DNA of 64,000 bases from Pararhodospirillum oryzae (GTDB taxonomy: Bacteria; Pseudomonadota; Alphaproteobacteria; Rhodospirillales; Rhodospirillaceae): contig NZ_BJZO01000008.1 of assembly GCF_007992075.1 (NCBI RefSeq), positions 1 to 64,000 of the forward strand, given 5' to 3'. Every line of letters starts with the position of its first letter. The stretch's first letter is position 1. Positions 25,711-35,320 of the stretch are shown here, one piece after another. The notes under the pieces were generated by a model that searched no databases, was not told the origin of the DNA, and saw only the letters and a program-made list of their open reading frames with translations. Made by a program: the position numbers and the translations under genes.

Positions 25711-28700
25711 ATGAGCATCCATGTCGCGCTGACCCATCGCACGGTCTACACGTATGACCGGCGCGTGAGCCTGACCCCGCAGGTGATCCGCCTGCGCCCG
25801 GCTCCCCACAGCCGCACCCGCATCCTGTCGTATGCCCTGCATATCTCGCCGCAGCCGCATTTCATCAACTGGCAGCAAGACCCGCATGCCAACTGGCTGG
25901 CGCGGATCGTTTTTCCGGAAAAGGTCGATCATTTCTCGGTGACGGTCGATCTGGTCGCCGACATGGCGGTGTACAACCCGTTCGACTTTTTCCTGGAGCC
26001 CGACGCCGAGGAAAGCCCCTTTGCCTATGGTTCCGACCTGGCCGAGGAACTGGCGCCCTTCCGCCGGGTGGCCGAGGCCGGGCCGAAGCTCGCGGCCTTC
26101 GTGGCCTCGATCGATCGCACGCCCCGGCGCACGGTGGATTTCCTGGTTGATCTCAATGCCCGCCTACAACGGGAAATCCGCTATCTGGTGCGCATGGAAC
26201 CCGGGGTGCAAACGCCCGAGGAAACCCTGACCCTGGGCAGCGGTTCGTGCCGGGACACGGCGTGGCTGCTGGTCGCCATCTTGCGGCATCTGGGGTACGC
26301 GGCGCGGTTCGTGTCGGGCTACCTGATCCAGCTGACCCCGGACCAGAAACCCCTGGAAGGCCCCGAGGGGCCCACCGCCGATTTCACCGACCTGCACGCC
26401 TGGACCGAAGTCTATCTGCCCGGGGCCGGCTGGGTCGGCCTGGATCCGACCAGTGGGCTGTTCGCCGGCGAGGGGCACATTCCGCTGGCGGCCACGCCCG
26501 ACACGCCCTCGGCGGCGCCGGTATCGGGCGGGGTCGAGGCCTGCGAAACCACGTTTGATTTTTCCATGAGCGTGCAGCGCGTGCTGGAAACACCGCGCGT
26601 GACCAAGCCTTACACCGAGGAGCAATGGCAGGGCATCGTCGAACTGGGCCACGCGGTGGACGCGCGCCTCAACGCCGCCGATGCCCGCCTGACCATGGGC
26701 GGCGAGCCCACGTTCATTTCCATCGACGACATGGACGGCCCCGAATGGAACACCGAGGCGGTGGGGCCCGACAAGGAACGCCTTGCTCTTGATTTGCTGC
26801 ACCGCCTGAAGGCCCGCTTCGCGCCTGATGGCCTGATGGTGTTCGGGCAGGGCAAATGGTACCCGGGCGAGCAGTTGCCGCGCTGGGCCCATGCCCTGTA
26901 CTGGCGGGCCGACGGGCAACCCCTGTGGCGCGACCGGGCGACCCTGGGCGATCCGGCCACGCCGGGGCCGCACGATCCGGGCGATGCCGGGGTGTTCCTG
27001 GCGGCGGTGGCCGATGCCCTGGGCGTGGACCGCGAGGCGGTGACGCCGGCCTACGAGGACCCCTGGCATTACCTGGGCCAGGAAAGCCGCCTGCCGTTCA
27101 ACGTCGATCCCACCGACAACCGGCTGAAGGACCCGCAAACGCGCGAGCGTCTGGCCCGCACCTTCGAGCGCGGCCTGGATCAGTTGACCGGTTACATCCT
27201 GCCGGTGCAGCGCTGGAACAGCCCGGCCCACCCGGCGCGCTGGCTGACCGAGGTCTGGCGTTTCCGGCAGGGGCGCTGCTACCTGATCCCCGGCGATTCG
27301 GCCATGGGCATGCGCCTGCCCCTGGAAAGCCTGCCGTGGGTTCCGGCCCGCTTCTATCCCTACATGGCGCCCCTGGATCCCTTCGCGCCGCGCGGGCCGT
27401 TGCCACCATTGGCCCCGGCGCGCCTCACCCGTCAGGACCGCCGCACGGCCGATCGCACCCGGCGCCCGGCCGGGGGGCTTCCCGGGTCCGACCCGCGGCC
27501 CGCCGCCGTTCCCGTGCCCGAGGCCGAACCCTCGCCCGAACAGGAGATCGAACGCGCGCAAGGGGGGTACGGCGTGGTGCGCACCGCCTTGTGCGTCGAG
27601 GTGCGCAACGGACGCTTGCATGCCTTCATGCCGCCGGTGGAAGCGCTGGAGGATTACCTGGATCTGCTGACCGCGATCGAGGACACGGCCGCCGCCCTCG
27701 ATACCCGCGTGACCATCGAAGGCTATCCGCCGCCCCATGACCCCCGTTTGTGCGTGCTCAAGGTGACGCCCGACCCGGGCGTGATCGAGGTCAACGTGCA
27801 GCCCAGCGCGTCGTGGGACGAGTTGGTGAGGGTGACCGAGACCCTGTACGAGGAAGCCCGCGCCTGCCGCCTGGGCACGGAAAAGTTCATGATCGACGGC
27901 CGCCACGTGGGCACCGGCGGCGGCAACCACCTGGTGGTGGGGGGCGCGAGCCCGGCCGACAGCCCCTTCTTGCGCCGGCCCGACCTGCTGGGCAGCCTGA
28001 TCCGCTACTGGCAGGTCCATCCGGCGCTCAGCTACCTGTTCAGCGGGTTGTTCATCGGGCCGACCAGCCAGGCGCCCCGCGTGGACGAGGCCCGCGACGA
28101 CAGCTTGTATGAACTGGAAATCGCGCTCGATCGCCTGCCCACGCGCGGCGAAAGCCTGTGCGGCACCATCGCGCCCTGGGTGGTGGACCGGGTGTTGCGC
28201 GACGTGCTGACCGATGTCACCGGCAACACGCACCGCACCGAAATCAGTATCGACAAGCTCTATTCGCCCGACGGGCCCACCGGCCGCCTGGGCCTGGTCG
28301 AGTTCCGGGGCTTCGAGATGCCGCCCCATGCCCGCATGAGCCTGGCTCAGCAACTGTTGCTGCGCGCCCTGATCGCCCGCTTCTGGGAAACGCCGTTCCA
28401 GGCCCCCCTGGTGCCCTGGGGGCAGGCCCTGCGCGATCGCTTCATGCTGCCGCACTTCGTTGCCCAGGACCTGCGCGACGTGATCGACGACATGAACCGG
28501 GCCGGCTTCCCGCTGCGCTTCGAGTGGTTCGCGCCGCACATCGCGTTTCGCTTCCCGACCTATGGCACCGTCCACCACGGCGGTGTCGATATCGAGGTGC
28601 GCCACGCCCTGGAGCCCTGGCACGTGATGGGCGAGGATCCGTCGGCGGGGGGCACGGTGCGATTCGTGGACAGCTCGGCCGAACGCCTGCAGATCCGCGC

Positions 28701-29100
28701 CACCGGCCTGGTGCCCGGGCGCCATGTGCTGACCTGCCAGGGGCGGCGCCTGCCCATGACTCCAACCGGCACCCCGGGCGAGGCGGTGGCGGGGGTGCGC
28801 TACCGGGCATGGTGGCCTTCCCGTTGCCTGCATCCCACCATCGCGCCGCACACGCCCCTGGTGTTCGATCTGCTGGATACGTGGAACGGGCGCTCGCTGG
28901 GCGGGTGCATGTATCACGTGGCCCACCCCGGCGGGCGGTCCTATGACACCACGCCGGTCAATGCCAACGAGGCGGAAAGCCGTCGTCTCGCGCGCTTTTT
29001 CGCGATCGGCCATTCGGCGGGGCCGCTGCCGGTGCCGCCGGCCGAAGTGAACCCGGATTTTCCGATGACCCTGGACCTGCGCCGCCGCCCGGGCTCATAA
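25711..29100 (+). CDS. Transglutaminase-DUF2126 amide-ligase protein
   Basis: 1129-residue two-part protein. The N-terminal transglutaminase-like domain (1-250) has a bacterial transglutaminase N-terminus (IHVALTHRTVYTYDR) and the triad Cys180 (GSGSCRDTAW), His229 (DLHAWTEVY) and Asp245 (VGLDPTSG). The DUF2126 region (about 330-1129) is related to glutamine-synthetase/GCS-like COOH-NH2 ligases; visible motifs include TMGGEPTFISIDDMDGPEWN, FGQGKWYPGEQLPRW and VIEVNVQPSASWDELV. The predicted role is forming or processing amide/isopeptide bonds; substrate unknown. The ATG at 25711 begins the conserved domain; the ribosome site is weak. It heads the locus with the ATP-grasp/alpha-E fusion and a second transglutaminase. 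Confidence 0.92.
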   Translation: MSIHVALTHRTVYTYDRRVSLTPQVIRLRPAPHSRTRILSYALHISPQPHFINWQQDPHANWLARIVFPEKVDHFSVTVDLVADMAVYNPFDFFLEPDAEESPFAYGSDLAEELAPFRRVAEAGPKLAAFVASIDRTPRRTVDFLVDLNARLQREIRYLVRMEPGVQTPEETLTLGSGSCRDTAWLLVAILRHLGYAARFVSGYLIQLTPDQKPLEGPEGPTADFTDLHAWTEVYLPGAGWVGLDPTSGLFAGEGHIPLAATPDTPSAAPVSGGVEACETTFDFSMSVQRVLETPRVTKPYTEEQWQGIVELGHAVDARLNAADARLTMGGEPTFISIDDMDGPEWNTEAVGPDKERLALDLLHRLKARFAPDGLMVFGQGKWYPGEQLPRWAHALYWRADGQPLWRDRATLGDPATPGPHDPGDAGVFLAAVADALGVDREAVTPAYEDPWHYLGQESRLPFNVDPTDNRLKDPQTRERLARTFERGLDQLTGYILPVQRWNSPAHPARWLTEVWRFRQGRCYLIPGDSAMGMRLPLESLPWVPARFYPYMAPLDPFAPRGPLPPLAPARLTRQDRRTADRTRRPAGGLPGSDPRPAAVPVPEAEPSPEQEIERAQGGYGVVRTALCVEVRNGRLHAFMPPVEALEDYLDLLTAIEDTAAALDTRVTIEGYPPPHDPRLCVLKVTPDPGVIEVNVQPSASWDELVRVTETLYEEARACRLGTEKFMIDGRHVGTGGGNHLVVGGASPADSPFLRRPDLLGSLIRYWQVHPALSYLFSGLFIGPTSQAPRVDEARDDSLYELEIALDRLPTRGESLCGTIAPWVVDRVLRDVLTDVTGNTHRTEISIDKLYSPDGPTGRLGLVEFRGFEMPPHARMSLAQQLLLRALIARFWETPFQAPLVPWGQALRDRFMLPHFVAQDLRDVIDDMNRAGFPLRFEWFAPHIAFRFPTYGTVHHGGVDIEVRHALEPWHVMGEDPSAGGTVRFVDSSAERLQIRATGLVPGRHVLTCQGRRLPMTPTGTPGEAVAGVRYRAWWPSRCLHPTIAPHTPLVFDLLDTWNGRSLGGCMYHVAHPGGRSYDTTPVNANEAESRRLARFFAIGHSAGPLPVPPAEVNPDFPMTLDLRRRPGS

Positions 29101-29415
29101 TGGACGCAAAACGCCCTTTTTTATTGGGATTCGCGGGCGTTTCGCGATGTTGCGGGCTGGAGGAAGACAAAAAAACGTCGTTTCTCCAGCCAGAACACGC
29201 ATCTGGGCAAAAAGCGAGGGCGACGGGCCGGGTCCGGTTGATTCCGCCGCTGTCGTGAACATTTCTAAGGCAAGAAGATTTCCTTTCCTGCTTGGGAAAT
29301 GCACCTGAAAAGGAACCAAAAGCGCTAACCTCTTGGCCGGTTGTGGACGGCCCGCGCTTTTCGGGTTCTCTGGGCGGCCTTCCGGGTTTCCCGGGGGCGC
29401 AAGTGGAGTATCGCG
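29101..29415. other. Intergenic region with stem-loop
   Basis: 315 bases between two genes of the amide-ligase locus. CGCAAAACGCCC (29105-29116) pairs with GGGCGTTTCGCG (29135-29146) with one wobble, directly after the stop; a T-run sits in the loop, so it is not a standard terminator. The rest contains purine-rich repeats (GGAAA, AAAAGGAA) and may include a promoter for 29416. Confidence 0.5.
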
Positions 29416-32094
29416 ATGCGTTCGACCGAGTTGGCCGCCCGGCGTCAGGGGCTCCCCGACCTGCCGTCCCTGGCCTATCCGGCGCCCGAGGGATACGACG
29501 AAATGGTGGCTCCGGACGGGTCGCTGCGTCCGGCGTGGCGTCCGTTCATGGAGCAGGTTTCGACCCTGGCGCCCGAGGAACTGACTCGCCGCTGGGAGCG
29601 CGGCTTGCGTTTGCTGCGCGACTCCGGCCTGGCCCACGACGTGCCCCTGGACCCGATTTTTCACGGCGACGGCGGGCGTTCGTGGGCGCTGGACCCCTTC
29701 CCGCTGCTGATGGAGCCGCGCGAGTGGCGCTACATCGAGTGCGCCCTGATTCAGCGGGCCACCGTGCTCAACGCCGTGCTGGCCGATCTCTACGGCCCCA
29801 ACCACCTTCTGAACGAAGGCCAGCTGCCGCCGGCCCTGCTGCACGCCAACCCCGGCTTCCTGCGTCCCTTGCACGGGGCGCGGCCGGTGGGAAAAACGTT
29901 CCTGCATTTCTACGCCGTTGACTTGGCCCGCGCCCCGGATGGCCGCTGGTGGGTGATCGACGACCGCACCGAAACCCCGACCGGGGCCGGCTATGCCCTG
30001 GAAAACCGCCAGATCGTCGCGCGCGTGCTGCCCGAGATCTACCACGGCTTCAACGTGCAGCGCCTCGCGCCGTTTTTCATGCGCGCGCGCGAAACCCTGG
30101 CGCGGCTCACGCCCCGGGCGGTGGAAACGCCCCTGATGGTGGTGTGGACGCCGGGACCCTACAACGACAGCCACCACGAACACGTGTACCTGGCCCGCTA
30201 CCTGGGCCTGACCGTGGTCGAGGGCGAGGACATGACAACGCGCGACGACCGCGTTTACCTCAAGACCCTGGAGGGTCTGAAGCCCATCGACGTGATTTTC
30301 CGCCACAACGAGGGCAGCTACTGCGATCCCCTGGAACTGCGCGGCGACAGCACCTTGGGCGTGCCCGGGCTGGTGGGGGCGGTGCACGCGGGCACGGTAT
30401 CGGTGGCCAATGCCCTGGGGGCGCGCGTGGCCGAGGCCCCGGCGCTCAAGCCCTTCCTGCCCGCGTTGTGCCGGCGGTTGCTGGGCGAGGATCTGATGAT
30501 GCCCTCGGTCGCGACGTGGTGGTGCGGCCAGGCGCGCGAGCGGTCTTACGTGTGCAGCAACCTCGACACCCTCGCGGTGCGCTCGGCGTTCAACGCGCGC
30601 TCGGATACCACGCTTGCGACCCCCGAGGAGCGCGAGGCCCTGGCCGCCGACATCAACGCCCGGCCCTGGAACTACGTGGGCCAGGAGGCGGTGCCCTTGT
30701 CCACCGTGCCCGTGTGGCACAACGGGGCCCTGGAACCGCTGCCTTTGGTGCTGCGCGTGCATCTGGTGGCCCATGACGGCGGGTATATCGTCATGCCGGG
30801 CGGGCTGGCCCGGGTGGGGCCGGGGCCCGGCCTCGCGCCCGGTCAGGTGGCCCGCACCCGGGGCGGCGGCACCAAGGACGTCTGGGTGCTGGCGGACGAA
30901 ACCGTTGATCCGGTGATCAGCGTGCGCAGCCGCGAGGAAACCCCGCGCCGGGGCCTGCGCGACCTGCCGTCGCGCGTGGCCGACAACACCTGTTGGCTGG
31001 GCCGCTACGCCGAGCGGTGCGAAGACACGACAAGATTGCTGCGCAAGGCCTGCGTGCTGGCGGCGGAAAACGGCTTTGGCGAGCCCGAGCTGGCGGTGGT
31101 GCTGTCGATCTTCGCCCTTTTGGGTCATCTGCCGCTGGAGTCCGACTACACCGACGCCGACATCCAGGAAGAAGCCCTGCGCGCCGTCTTGCGCCTCAAC
31201 GCCGATCCCGAGGAACCCGAGGGGCTGGCCGCCGCCCTGGTCAACGCCCGGCGCACCGCCGTGGCCGTGCGCGATCGCCTCTCGAACGACACCTGGCGCG
31301 CCATCGTGCAACTGGCCCAGGCGCCGCTGCCGCCGCCGGCCGAGGAAGGGCCCCTGGATCTGGAGTCGCCGCAAGGGGCCCTGGAAAGCCTGATCATGCC
31401 CTTGCTGGCCCTGGGCGGGCTGTCGCTCGACGCCATGACCCAGGCGCTGAGCTGGCGTTTCCTGGACATCGGCCGGCGGATGGAGCGCTCGACCCACCTT
31501 CTCGACCTGCTGACCGGCCTGCTGATGGTGGACGACGCCGACGTGGGGGCGGCCCTGAACGTGGCGCTGGATGTTTCCGATTCATCGATGACCTACCGTT
31601 CGCGCTATCTGGCCCCGCCCGGCGTGGCGCCGACCATCGACCTGCTGGTGTGCGACGAAAGCAATCCGCGTGCCCTGGCCTATCAGCTTGCCCGGCTTGA
31701 AGGGCATATCGCCAAGCTGGCCCCCGATCAGGCCTTTGGCCTGCCCACCGAGGAGCACCGCCAGATCACCGGCCTGTTGTCCGAGGTGCGCACCTTGGAC
31801 CCGCGCCGCGTGACCCTGGACGCCGAGGCCGGCCCGGGGCAGGTGGCGCTGGGCGAGCTGCTCAAGCGCCTGCGCGGCCAGCTGGGCGAGCTGAACCATA
31901 GTCTGACGCTGCATTATTTCGCTCACGCCCTGGAGACGAGTCCGGAAATGGAAAGGACCGGTCACCCCGACCTGGAAGCGGCCCTGGCCGCCCGCGATGC
32001 CGACCGCCGTCCCGAAATGGGCCCGGCATCCCCCGGGGACGAGGAAACATCCCCAGGCGCGACCGGGGTCGGGACGGAGGAGATCGTTTCGTGA
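29416..32094 (+). CDS. ATP-grasp (type 2)/alpha-E fusion protein
   Basis: 892-residue fusion. The N-terminal circularly permuted ATP-grasp ligase (about 1-500) has DDRTETPTGAGYALENRQ and VWTPGPYNDSHHEHVYLARY, with RVGPGPGLAPGQVARTRGG and GGGTKDVWVL closing the domain. The alpha-E domain (about 515-840) starts at SRVADNTCWLGRYAERCED, the equivalent of the separate gene at 2256-3239. A C-terminal acidic tail follows. GGAG is 7 bases before the ATG at 29416. The predicted role is an amide-bond-forming ligase. The next gene's GTG overlaps its stop (GTGA), showing translational coupling. Confidence 0.92.
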   Translation: MRSTELAARRQGLPDLPSLAYPAPEGYDEMVAPDGSLRPAWRPFMEQVSTLAPEELTRRWERGLRLLRDSGLAHDVPLDPIFHGDGGRSWALDPFPLLMEPREWRYIECALIQRATVLNAVLADLYGPNHLLNEGQLPPALLHANPGFLRPLHGARPVGKTFLHFYAVDLARAPDGRWWVIDDRTETPTGAGYALENRQIVARVLPEIYHGFNVQRLAPFFMRARETLARLTPRAVETPLMVVWTPGPYNDSHHEHVYLARYLGLTVVEGEDMTTRDDRVYLKTLEGLKPIDVIFRHNEGSYCDPLELRGDSTLGVPGLVGAVHAGTVSVANALGARVAEAPALKPFLPALCRRLLGEDLMMPSVATWWCGQARERSYVCSNLDTLAVRSAFNARSDTTLATPEEREALAADINARPWNYVGQEAVPLSTVPVWHNGALEPLPLVLRVHLVAHDGGYIVMPGGLARVGPGPGLAPGQVARTRGGGTKDVWVLADETVDPVISVRSREETPRRGLRDLPSRVADNTCWLGRYAERCEDTTRLLRKACVLAAENGFGEPELAVVLSIFALLGHLPLESDYTDADIQEEALRAVLRLNADPEEPEGLAAALVNARRTAVAVRDRLSNDTWRAIVQLAQAPLPPPAEEGPLDLESPQGALESLIMPLLALGGLSLDAMTQALSWRFLDIGRRMERSTHLLDLLTGLLMVDDADVGAALNVALDVSDSSMTYRSRYLAPPGVAPTIDLLVCDESNPRALAYQLARLEGHIAKLAPDQAFGLPTEEHRQITGLLSEVRTLDPRRVTLDAEAGPGQVALGELLKRLRGQLGELNHSLTLHYFAHALETSPEMERTGHPDLEAALAARDADRRPEMGPASPGDEETSPGATGVGTEEIVS

Positions 32095-33143
32095 GCACCC
32101 CTGAGTCCCGCGCGGGCGGCGAACCCGACCCCGTGCCGGCGCCGGCCAGCGCGCCGGCCTCCGTTTTACTGCCCCAGGCCGCGCCCGGGGTTCTGGGGGG
32201 CGATCCCCTGGCGCCCCTGGTCTATGACGTGGAGCACGTGACCACCTACACGTATTCGCAGCCGGTGACGGTGTCGCACCAGTGCGCCCACCTGCGCCCG
32301 CGCGCGTTCGCAACCCAGGAGGTGATCGACACCGAGCTGCGCGCCACGCCCTTGCCCGAGTTGCGCTCGGAACGCACCGACTACTTCGGCAACACGGTCA
32401 CGACGTTTTCGTTGTCGCGTCCGCACGAGGCGCTCACCTTGATCTCGCGCTGCCGGGTGCGGATTCACCCGCCGGAAATTCCCGATCCCGCGATCACGCC
32501 GCCGTGGGAAGAGGTGGCGCGGCGCCTGAGCCAGGGATTCGGGGCCGATGTGCTGGACGCGTGCACCGTGTTGCACGACAGCTTGTACGCGCGTGTCCTG
32601 CCTGAGGTGGCCGAGTACGCGCGCCCGTCGTTTCCGCCCGGGCGGCCGATTCTGGAAGCGGGTCTCGACCTGACCCGGCGTATTTACACCGACTTTTCCT
32701 ATGATCCCTCCGCCACCACCATCGCCACGCCCCTGGTCGAGGTTCTGGCGCGGCGCCGGGGGGTGTGCCAGGACTTCGCGCATCTGCAAATCGCCTGCCT
32801 GCGGGCCATGGGCCTGTCGGCGCGCTATGTCAGCGGCTACATCCTCACGCGCTCGGCCGACGACGGCGCGGCCCTGGAAGGGGGCGATGCCAGCCATGCC
32901 TGGCTTTCCTTGTTCGTGCCGTGCCCGGGGGCGCCCAATGGCGGCTGGATCGGCCTGGATCCGACCAACGATAAAATCGTGACCCGCGAGCACATCACCG
33001 TGGCCTGGGGCCGCGATTTCGAGGACGTGAGCCCGGTCAAGGGCGTGATGCTGGGGGGCGGCACGCAACGGGTCGCGGTGTCGGTGCGGGTCACGCCCCT
33101 GTCGGGGCATCCGCCCCGCCTGGTGCGGACCGCGCCCCCGTGA
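32091..33143 (+). CDS. Transglutaminase-family cysteine protease/ligase
   Basis: 350-residue protein. A proline/alanine-rich leader (1-42) precedes the bacterial transglutaminase-like N-domain (VYDVEHVTTYTYSQPVTVSH). The papain-like core has the triad Cys226 (RRGVCQDFAHL), His269 (DASHAWLSLF) and Asp290 (WIGLDPTND). No signal peptide is evident, so action in the cytoplasm is likely. The GTG start overlaps the previous stop and is preceded by GGAGGAG. Its own stop overlaps the GTG of the membrane-protein gene. It probably hydrolyses or forms an amide bond in the product of the ligases beside it (inference). Confidence 0.92.
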   Translation: MSTPESRAGGEPDPVPAPASAPASVLLPQAAPGVLGGDPLAPLVYDVEHVTTYTYSQPVTVSHQCAHLRPRAFATQEVIDTELRATPLPELRSERTDYFGNTVTTFSLSRPHEALTLISRCRVRIHPPEIPDPAITPPWEEVARRLSQGFGADVLDACTVLHDSLYARVLPEVAEYARPSFPPGRPILEAGLDLTRRIYTDFSYDPSATTIATPLVEVLARRRGVCQDFAHLQIACLRAMGLSARYVSGYILTRSADDGAALEGGDASHAWLSLFVPCPGAPNGGWIGLDPTNDKIVTREHITVAWGRDFEDVSPVKGVMLGGGTQRVAVSVRVTPLSGHPPRLVRTAPP

Positions 33144-34621
33144 GCCCGCCCATGTCCGGGGGACGCAAGACCGTGGCCGGGCTGTCGCTGCTGATGGTCG
33201 TTGCCTTGACCCTGGCCATGGAACTGGGGGCGCCCAAGAACCTGACCTGGGGGTCGGGGGGCGCCTTGATCGTGTTCTGGGTCCTGGTGTGGCCGGCCAT
33301 GGGGCGCTCGGCCCGGGGGATGATCGCGGTGGCCCTGGCCCTGGCGGTGCCGGCGGTGGCCTTCAACCGGCTGGACGTGATCGACCTGCGCGACGCCCTG
33401 GGCCGCTCGGGGTTCATTGCCGCCCTGTTCACCTGTTTCGGGGTGTTGCGCGAGGCGGCCCTGACCTCGGAGCTGGTGCGCCGCACCGGGCGTTTCCTGG
33501 CCCGGCGCCCGCCGGGACAGCGCTATGGCGCCTTGACCATGGGCGGCCACCTGTTCGGGCTGATCTTGAACTTCGGGGTCATTCCGCTGCTGGGCACCTT
33601 GATCGTGGAGGGCACCCGCGCCGCCGACACGGCCCCGGCCGGCGACGCCGACCCGGCGCGGGCCCGGCGCGCGGCCACCCGTCGCCGGCGCATGGCGCAG
33701 GCGGTGCACCGGGGGTTCGTGGCCACCCTGATCTGGTCGCCCTTGACCGTCAGCATGGCGGTGATTTTCTCGGCCCTGCCCGAGATCGCCTGGTCGGCGT
33801 GCGCGCCGTGGCTGGTGGGGGTGGCGGGTCTGTTCTTGCTGATCGGCTGGGGGGTGGACCGGTTTTCGCCGGTGCGCCGGACCACGGCCCCGGTGCCCCC
33901 CGAACCCGACGAAGGCGGCTCGTGGAGCCTGCTGGTGCCGGTGGTCGGGGTGATCGCGCTGATTTTCGCGGGCGGCGTGGCGCTGGAGGAAGGGCTGGGC
34001 ATCCGGCTGGTGGCCGGGGTGATGCTGGTCTCGCCCCTGGTGGCCGCCGGCTGGATCGTGCTTCAGGTGCTGCGCCGGCGCTCCGTGGGCGGCGCGTTGT
34101 CGGAAACCGGGGCGCGGCTGCTGACCCACGTGCGCGAGACCTTCCCGACCTATCACACCGAACTCGCGGTGGTCGCGGCCTCGGCGTTCATCGGGCTGGT
34201 GGTGGCGGCGGTGCTGCCCCCCGAGGCCGTGCCGGCTTTGCTTGCGTGGCTGGGCTGGCCGTCGTGGCTGGTGCTGGCCATGGTGCCGTGGCTGGCGGTG
34301 GCGGGCGGTCAGGCGGGCATGAGCCCGGTGTTGTCGATTTCGCTGCTGGCGGCCGCCTTGCCCGGTCCCGCCACTCTCGGGGTGCCCGGCGCGATGATGG
34401 CGGTGGCCTATGGCGGTTCGTGGGCGCTGGTCGCGGCGTCGTCCCCGTTCACGGCCTCCGTGCTGACCTCGGCGCGGGTGGCCTCGTCGGCGACGTGGAG
34501 CACGACGCCGGTGCGCTTCGGGCTGCGCGAGAACGCCCTGTTCACGGGCCTGTGCGCCCTGGCCCTTAGCGCCGTGGTGGCCTTGATGGCCCTTCCCGGG
34601 GTGGTGGGCGGCCCGGGGTGA
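33140..34621 (+). CDS. Multispanning membrane protein coupled to the amide-ligase locus
   Basis: 493-residue protein with about eleven or twelve hydrophobic segments and a charged cytoplasmic loop (about 160-185, RARRAATRRRRMAQAVHRG). Motifs such as ATLIWSPLTVSMAVIFSALP and SPVLSISLLAAALP resemble ion-transporter superfamily membrane proteins, but I could not assign a named family. The GTG at 33140 overlaps the transglutaminase stop (GTGA); an ATG at 33152 is the alternative. Coupling to the ligase/transglutaminase genes suggests it transports their substrate or product (inference). Confidence 0.75.
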   Translation: MSPPMSGGRKTVAGLSLLMVVALTLAMELGAPKNLTWGSGGALIVFWVLVWPAMGRSARGMIAVALALAVPAVAFNRLDVIDLRDALGRSGFIAALFTCFGVLREAALTSELVRRTGRFLARRPPGQRYGALTMGGHLFGLILNFGVIPLLGTLIVEGTRAADTAPAGDADPARARRAATRRRRMAQAVHRGFVATLIWSPLTVSMAVIFSALPEIAWSACAPWLVGVAGLFLLIGWGVDRFSPVRRTTAPVPPEPDEGGSWSLLVPVVGVIALIFAGGVALEEGLGIRLVAGVMLVSPLVAAGWIVLQVLRRRSVGGALSETGARLLTHVRETFPTYHTELAVVAASAFIGLVVAAVLPPEAVPALLAWLGWPSWLVLAMVPWLAVAGGQAGMSPVLSISLLAAALPGPATLGVPGAMMAVAYGGSWALVAASSPFTASVLTSARVASSATWSTTPVRFGLRENALFTGLCALALSAVVALMALPGVVGGPG

Positions 34622-34708
34622 TCCCCGGGCCTGGCCCCGGCCGGGTTCGGGCGGGAGCGCGTGTTTTCGTGCCCGGAGGCCGTTGTCCTTCCCGCCCGCC
34701 TTTCCGGG

Positions 34709-35320
34709 TCAGCCCGGCACGGCCATGCCGGCGATCACGGCCGGGCGCTGGGCCATGGTGTCCATCCAGCGGCGCACCGCGGGGCGCTCGCCCAGGGGGA
34801 TGCCCAGCTTTTCGTGGGGGGCCATCCACGGATAGGTGGCAATGTCGGCGATGGAGTAGGTGTCTCCCCCGAGCCAGGGGTGGGCGGCAAGCTGGGTTTC
34901 CATCACGTCGAGCAGGCGCTGGGCCTCGGTTTCGAAATGGGCAAGACCCACGGGCTGGGGCTCGGGCAGGCGCGAGCGGAAATAGAAAACCCGGCCGAAG
35001 GTGGCGCCCAGGCCGCTGATCTGGAACATCAGCCACTGGAACACCTGGGCGCGGGCGGCCCCGGTGGCGGGCAGCAGGGCCGAGCCGGTCTTCTCGGCCA
35101 GGTAGATCAGGATGGCGCCCGATTCCGCGAGCACCACCGGCCCCTCGGAATCGACGATCACGGGAATCTTGCCGTTGGCGTTCAGGGCCAGGAACCCGGG
35201 TGCCTTCTGCTCGCCCTTGGACAGGTTCACGGTGTGAACCTGATAGGGCAGGGCCAGTTCTTCCAGAAGGATGGAAACCTTGCGGCCGTTGGGGGTGGGC
35301 GCGGTGTGGAAGTCGATCAT
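34709..35320 (-). CDS. Glutathione S-transferase family protein
   Basis: 203-residue cytosolic GST. The N-terminal thioredoxin-like domain (1-80) has DFHTAPTPNGRKVSILLEEL, the cis-Pro in NGKIPVIVD and the glutathione gamma-Glu site SEGPVVLAESGAIL. The C-terminal helical domain (about 88-200) has LGGDTYSIADIATYPW. The pattern is close to the YfcG/Ure2-like group. AAGGA precedes the ATG at 35320, which overlaps the oxyR stop (ATGA), so the gene is translationally coupled to the peroxide regulator. A role in peroxide or electrophile detoxification is likely. Confidence 0.9.
   Translation of the reverse strand: MIDFHTAPTPNGRKVSILLEELALPYQVHTVNLSKGEQKAPGFLALNANGKIPVIVDSEGPVVLAESGAILIYLAEKTGSALLPATGAARAQVFQWLMFQISGLGATFGRVFYFRSRLPEPQPVGLAHFETEAQRLLDVMETQLAAHPWLGGDTYSIADIATYPWMAPHEKLGIPLGERPAVRRWMDTMAQRPAVIAGMAVPG

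Noticed and set aside
26164-29013. 949-codon frame antisense to the DUF2126 gene
   Set aside because: No domain, start site or codon character; shadow of the plus-strand gene.
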